The position numbers were made by a program, and so were the translations under genes. Below, in pieces: positions 5,731 through 8,815 of a stretch of DNA of 8,815 nt; the stretch's first letter is position 1; each line of letters opens with the position of its first letter. Below the pieces are notes generated by a model. It made no database searches. It worked only from the letters and a program-made list of their open reading frames with translations, and had not been told where the DNA came from. Origin of the DNA: Fimenecus sp036652055 (GTDB lineage Bacteria > Bacillota > Clostridia > Oscillospirales > Acutalibacteraceae); NCBI GenBank assembly GCA_036652055.1, contig JAVVWP010000044.1, positions 1-8,815 on the forward strand, read 5' to 3'.

Positions 5731-5739
5731 CAATATAAT
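5712..5739 (+). promoter_or_regulatory. Candidate promoter of the three-gene cassette
   Basis: A perfect TATAAT (5734-5739) has a weak TGGACG (5712-5717) 16 bases upstream. It would give a leader of about 42 bases before the ATG at 5788. A second weak option is TTGCTT (5740-5745), 18 bases, TATAGA (5764-5769). Neither is strong. Confidence 0.35.
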
Positions 5740-5787
5740 TTGCTTTGATCTTAAATTTAAACTTATAGAAAGTAGTGATATTAGAAT

Positions 5788-6771
5788 ATGTTAATAAATA
5801 TAAAAAGCGTTATTGTCGATATTGTTAACGCCTCGGATGTCTCGGCTATATTATCTTCCGTACCGCTATCTATCGCAGGGGATATTAATGATTATATAAC
5901 TGCAATAGTTGAAAAATCATATTATAGTGACGATGCAAAAATGTGTGAATTTAAATCTGAATCTACATTTTGGAAACAATGTAATTCATTATCTTGGGAT
6001 TTAGTGTCAGTATCGCAAAGTGTTACTAATAGTATGTTTACAATCATGAGACGAAATCATGATATTCCTTCAGCCGATTTATTATTTGGGCTTGTAGAAA
6101 TTGAAAATGCTGATTATTTTTATATGTTAAAACTTGATTATAAAAGCGCATATACACATTTTGCAGAATCTCACGATAATCAAATAGCAGTTAATATAAT
6201 TCAAAACAATTCATTTTTATCTGCACAACCATTAAAAGTTTCAGAAGGTTTTTTTATATCAATAAACGATCCATATGTTAAGGTTCTTGAAAAAAAATAC
6301 TCTGTTGATGGAATTAAAGATTTCTATATATCTACACAAATTTTGGCTTGTACAGAAAATTTGTCACCACGTCAAAAAGCCACTAAGCTTGTTAAAGCTG
6401 CAAATAAAATTGCAGAGCTTTATTATACTAATGAAGACAATATTAACGCATACATTTCATCTACGATTTATGAAGAATTTCAGGAAGAGGCTCCTGTTCG
6501 TGTTGAGCACTTAGCAACAAAAATTTTTAAAGAAAATCCCGTTGCTCAAAATGAATTTTATCAAATGTTATCTGCTGAAAACATTTCTAAAGAAGAAACG
6601 CTTTCACTATCTGAAAAGTTTCAAAGGAAATTTCAAAAGCAAGCCATTAAGACTACAAGCGGAGTGGAAATAAAAATTCCAACGCAATTATATTCTAACG
6701 AAAATGAAATTCAGTTCATTAATAATCCAGATGGCACTGTATCGTTACTAATTAAGAATATAAAAATATGA
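5788..6771 (+). CDS. Nucleoid-associated protein, NdpA/YejK (37-kDa) family
   Basis: Family members co-purify with the nucleoid and bind DNA or DNA-associated enzymes; their exact job is unclear, and copies also occur in mobile and defence-rich regions. The 327-residue length fits the family. Matching features in order are an opening strand (INIKSVIVDIVN), ILSSVPLSIAGDINDYITAI (21-40), DIPSADLLFGLVEIE (92-106), YFYMLKLDYKSAYTHF (110-125), LEKKYSVDG (167-175) and the C-terminal block SGVEIKIPTQLY (291-302) with FINNPDGTVSLLIKNI (310-325). The ribosome binding site is weak, and no better in-frame start exists because a stop lies directly upstream. It is first of three same-strand genes; the next starts after 30 bases. 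No enzymatic motif is visible. Family call is confident; role in this cassette is inferred. Confidence 0.8.
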   Translation: MLINIKSVIVDIVNASDVSAILSSVPLSIAGDINDYITAIVEKSYYSDDAKMCEFKSESTFWKQCNSLSWDLVSVSQSVTNSMFTIMRRNHDIPSADLLFGLVEIENADYFYMLKLDYKSAYTHFAESHDNQIAVNIIQNNSFLSAQPLKVSEGFFISINDPYVKVLEKKYSVDGIKDFYISTQILACTENLSPRQKATKLVKAANKIAELYYTNEDNINAYISSTIYEEFQEEAPVRVEHLATKIFKENPVAQNEFYQMLSAENISKEETLSLSEKFQRKFQKQAIKTTSGVEIKIPTQLYSNENEIQFINNPDGTVSLLIKNIKI

Positions 6772-6801
6772 TTATTTACATTAGATAAAGGAGAAGTGAA
6801 A

Positions 6802-7737
6802 ATGTCTACGAAAAACATTTATTTGTATAAAGTAAGTATTCGAGATACGCAAAACAATGCTGATATGCCTGTAGAATCATTTTATAATTTATTTAAGGAA
6901 GTGTTCGACAGGGAAAGTCGAAATAATGCTTTAGAACTTACATATCAAGATTCTGAACCGATGATGTTGGACATTATAGAAAACACCGATCAGTATTTAT
7001 TCGGACGCCTTAATCGGAAACGTCCAAATAACAGTATGCAAAAGCGAAATTATAATACTTTTGTAACAACAGATGTTTTATCACCTGATGAAATAGGAAA
7101 CAATGGCGTGGAATGGTTTACATATTGTATTATAGGTTATAGGCATGGTATCTTATCAATTGTTAATTCAAAAGGAGCACCGGGCGAGGGCGCATTGGCT
7201 CGTGTGTTTTCGAGACATAATAACAGATATTCATTAGAAACGGATCCAATACCAAATCAGAATTTGATTAATGAACTTTTAGAAGGTAATGCTCCTGAAA
7301 TCAATAGAGTACAAGTTGATATGGCACAACCTAACGCACAGATGTTACAGGAGTTATTTGGATTTAATGATGATGAAGTACTCCAAGCGGTTAATCAAAA
7401 TACATCAAGTTTGATTTTTGAAGTTAAGCCGCAACTGCGAGGTGCACTTACAAATGACCCAAATCTTGTTTCTCGTCTAATTCATGCTTTACAACAAAAC
7501 CGTACAAGATATACTTCCGTGGTTCTTTCTGGAAAAAAAGATGCTGGTGATCGTCAGCGGAAATATGATCTTTATGAAGAATATTTTAAATATCCAATTA
7601 CTGTTACTGAATATCATCAAGAAAATATGCGTAAAATAGAAAATGATAAGGTAGATATTCAAAATGATTATAGGGCACAAATGATGGCTGTTTATAATGA
7701 ATATAAAGACATTGTACTCGCTGTAAGCAATAGATAA
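6802..7737 (+). CDS. Uncharacterised 311-residue soluble protein, middle gene of the cassette
   Basis: I do not recognise the family with certainty. The chosen start is ATG 6802, because AAGGAG (6788-6793) is eight bases upstream; a GTG at 6796 would be only two bases from that site. No signal peptide or membrane segment is visible. The N-terminal third looks strand-rich (NIYLYKVSIRD) and carries QYLFGRLNRKRP (64-75). The middle holds WFTYCIIGYRHGILSIVNSKGAPGEG (105-130) around a hydrophobic strand and a Gly-rich turn. The segment FEVKPQLRGALTND (206-219) precedes a helical part. The C-terminus (about 272-311) is a charged helix likely to be a coiled coil. General size and layout recall proteins of small anti-phage operons such as KwaB or DUF4747-like families, but I see no diagnostic motif for either. 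It lies 30 bases after the NdpA-like gene and 40 before the membrane gene. Confidence 0.8.
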   Translation: MSTKNIYLYKVSIRDTQNNADMPVESFYNLFKEVFDRESRNNALELTYQDSEPMMLDIIENTDQYLFGRLNRKRPNNSMQKRNYNTFVTTDVLSPDEIGNNGVEWFTYCIIGYRHGILSIVNSKGAPGEGALARVFSRHNNRYSLETDPIPNQNLINELLEGNAPEINRVQVDMAQPNAQMLQELFGFNDDEVLQAVNQNTSSLIFEVKPQLRGALTNDPNLVSRLIHALQQNRTRYTSVVLSGKKDAGDRQRKYDLYEEYFKYPITVTEYHQENMRKIENDKVDIQNDYRAQMMAVYNEYKDIVLAVSNR

Positions 7738-7777
7738 CCAGCAAAATAATTATTTTATTTTTTAAGGAGGAGCATAT

Positions 7778-8314
7778 ATGAAAAAAGTGATAAAGGTCAC
7801 AGTTAATGTTCTTCCGATTCTTATCGTAATAATAGTGAGTATATATGTTCTATGTGGTGGAAAAACTTTATTCATTCTTCCGTATGAGTCAAATTTTCAT
7901 TTTAGTCTAATAACTGTAAATGCTCTTTTTGGAGGCTTCTTATATACAAACTATTCTTTGTTAATCGGATTGTCTGATAATCACATTGTAGAAAAAATAA
8001 AAATCACAAATATAATTAAAAAAAGAAATATGCATATCCTAAAGGGTATTATATATGCTACCGTCTCAGTTTTAGCTGGGCTGTATTTTGTGCTTGTACC
8101 ATCTGGAAATTCGTATCTGCAAAAAGTTATTTCGTGTTTTGCAGCTAATATAGAAATAACATTCATGCTCTTTTTAATTATTTATTTTGTCTTATCTCTT
8201 TATGAAATGAAAAGATTAATTGACAGTGTGAATTATTCAAGCGAAACGAAGTCTGATAATGAGATTCAAAAATTGAAGGATAAAATTAAAGAAAATAATC
8301 CTAAGAAAAGTTGA
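7778..8314 (+). CDS. Uncharacterised four-helix membrane protein, last gene of the cassette
   Basis: The 178-residue protein has four likely membrane helices: about 9-27 (VNVLPILIVIIVSIYVL), 43-64 (around LITVNALFGGFLYTNYSLLIG), 88-108 (LKGIIYATVSVLAGLYFVLV) and 118-143. A charged tail of about 35 residues (146-178, SDNEIQKLKDKIKENNPKKS) probably faces the cytoplasm. The loop between helices two and three is Lys/Ile rich and, by the positive-inside rule, is also cytoplasmic, so both termini should be inside. No catalytic motif is seen. The start is well supported by AAGGAGG (7764-7770), seven bases upstream. Small four-helix proteins occur as sensors or membrane-disrupting effectors in anti-phage systems (for example KwaA of Kiwa), but family membership cannot be shown here. 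A holin-like or transporter accessory role is an alternative. Confidence 0.8.
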   Translation: MKKVIKVTVNVLPILIVIIVSIYVLCGGKTLFILPYESNFHFSLITVNALFGGFLYTNYSLLIGLSDNHIVEKIKITNIIKKRNMHILKGIIYATVSVLAGLYFVLVPSGNSYLQKVISCFAANIEITFMLFLIIYFVLSLYEMKRLIDSVNYSSETKSDNEIQKLKDKIKENNPKKS

Positions 8315-8815
8315 TAACTACAAGTATTCGAATCTCTCCACAAAAAACATATAAATATCTTTTTTTGATCTAATAAACTGATGACTTTAAGGCGCGGATA
8401 GCTTTTAAGGTGATTATTTATATGCTAACTGCAGAAAATTGAATTTTCAAACACAGCAATATTGATGCTTGGTTAAAATAAGATCTATTTACACTTACCC
8501 TGCTTGTCGCATAGGTTATACTAAAAACCCAATAAAACAAATAATACTGTTATTCTATCCGCTTAACAGTGCGAGCCTCGAATAACACAAGGTGAATCAA
8601 TATGCAAATTACAAATTATTTAATTTCGTCTAATGTTTATACTGCGAAGTTTTCGTGTAGGTTCAAGTCAACAACGCAAAAATTAGGTGGCATCTTTTAT
8701 GTACCCGGTTGACAGCGTGTCTCTGGACTCAAGTTAATATGAATTCAGTGATTCTTTGCTTTAATGCTTGACAACAAAGTTGTATCATTTCCGTCAACTG
8801 TTTACAGTCGAGAAC
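8315..8815. other. Gene-poor region to the window end
   Basis: No convincing gene was found in about 500 bases. After the membrane gene there is A6 (8342-8347), an ATAT-AA-ATAT core and T7 (8360-8366), at best a weak A+T-only terminator. Further on are the near-palindrome GAAAATTGAATTTTC (8434-8448) and a 7-bp hairpin ACTGTTA/TAACAGT (8546-8552, 8564-8570) with an 11-base loop and no T-run. A short ORF lies at 8602-8712. The stretch may be decayed coding sequence or the upstream region of a gene beyond the window. Confidence 0.5.
8602..8712 (+). CDS. Possible 36-residue small protein or gene remnant
   Basis: ATG 8602 to TGA 8710-8712 encodes a peptide opening MQITNYLISSNVYTAKFSCR and ending GGIFYVPG. 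AAGGTGA (8589-8595) is seven bases upstream, a fair ribosome binding site. There is no clear promoter, no membrane segment and no family match that I recognise. The length could arise by chance; it might also be the 5' stump of a decayed longer gene. Confidence 0.25.
   Translation: MQITNYLISSNVYTAKFSCRFKSTTQKLGGIFYVPG

Noticed and set aside
6275..6514. Alternative frame inside the NdpA-like gene
   Set aside because: Low-complexity Leu/Ile-rich product typical of a shifted frame in A+T-rich DNA.
6796..6801. GTG start for the 311-aa protein
   Set aside because: Only two bases from the AAGGAG site; ATG 6802 has proper spacing.
8342..8366. A-run/T-run as terminator of the cassette
   Set aside because: The stem is A-T only and would be weak; kept only as a note in the region description.
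8729..8815. Minus-strand frame open from the window edge for 28 codons
   Set aside because: Too short to distinguish from chance and no recognisable motif; could only be judged with sequence beyond the window.
1..8815. CRISPR array or rRNA
   Set aside because: No regularly spaced identical repeats and no rRNA-like conserved stretches were seen; the only periodic repeats are the short degenerate ones at 4200-4275.

Overview
The window looks like a low-GC Bacillota chromosome, most likely a Clostridia-type gut or anaerobic lineage. The evidence is the strong A+T bias, AGGAGG-type ribosome binding sites, sigma-A promoters with 17-bp spacing, the zapA–peptidase U32 gene pair, tRNA genes with encoded CCA, and a small excisionase-like HTH gene of a kind common in that group. 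I cannot name a species from the sequence alone.

Layout. (1) 1-471, minus strand: the N-terminal 157 residues of a protein with a PD-(D/E)XK-like nuclease pattern, possibly a restriction endonuclease, cut by the window edge. (2) 472-822: a divergent intergenic region with two promoters facing apart, two tandem hairpins and an 11-bp direct repeat. (3) 823-3666: a housekeeping operon of zapA (cell division), a two-domain peptidase U32 protein (RlhA-like) and dut (dUTPase). (4) 3717-4154: a tRNA operon with a consensus promoter, tRNA-Arg(TCT), tRNA-His(GTG), tRNA-Gln(TTG) and a terminator hairpin. (5) About 4155-5500: an IS3-family insertion sequence whose single-ORF transposase is on the minus strand, bordered on the tRNA side by degenerate repeats. 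(6) 5503-5730: a promoter and a small HTH gene broken by one in-frame stop. (7) 5788-8314: three consecutive plus-strand genes (NdpA/YejK-family nucleoid-associated protein, an unrecognised 311-aa soluble protein, and a four-helix membrane protein). (8) 8315-8815: about 500 bases with only a doubtful 36-codon ORF.

How it fits together. The stretch from zapA to tRNA-Gln is ordinary core genome. Everything after the tRNA cluster has the character of an accessory island: an IS element, a decayed HTH gene and an uncharacterised three-gene cassette. The cassette is the best candidate for an undescribed system. It combines a predicted nucleoid/DNA-binding protein, an unknown cytoplasmic partner and a small membrane protein in one apparent transcription unit. 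That composition resembles, in plan only, known two-component defence systems that pair a membrane protein with a DNA-binding protein. A defence role is inference; nothing in the sequence proves it.
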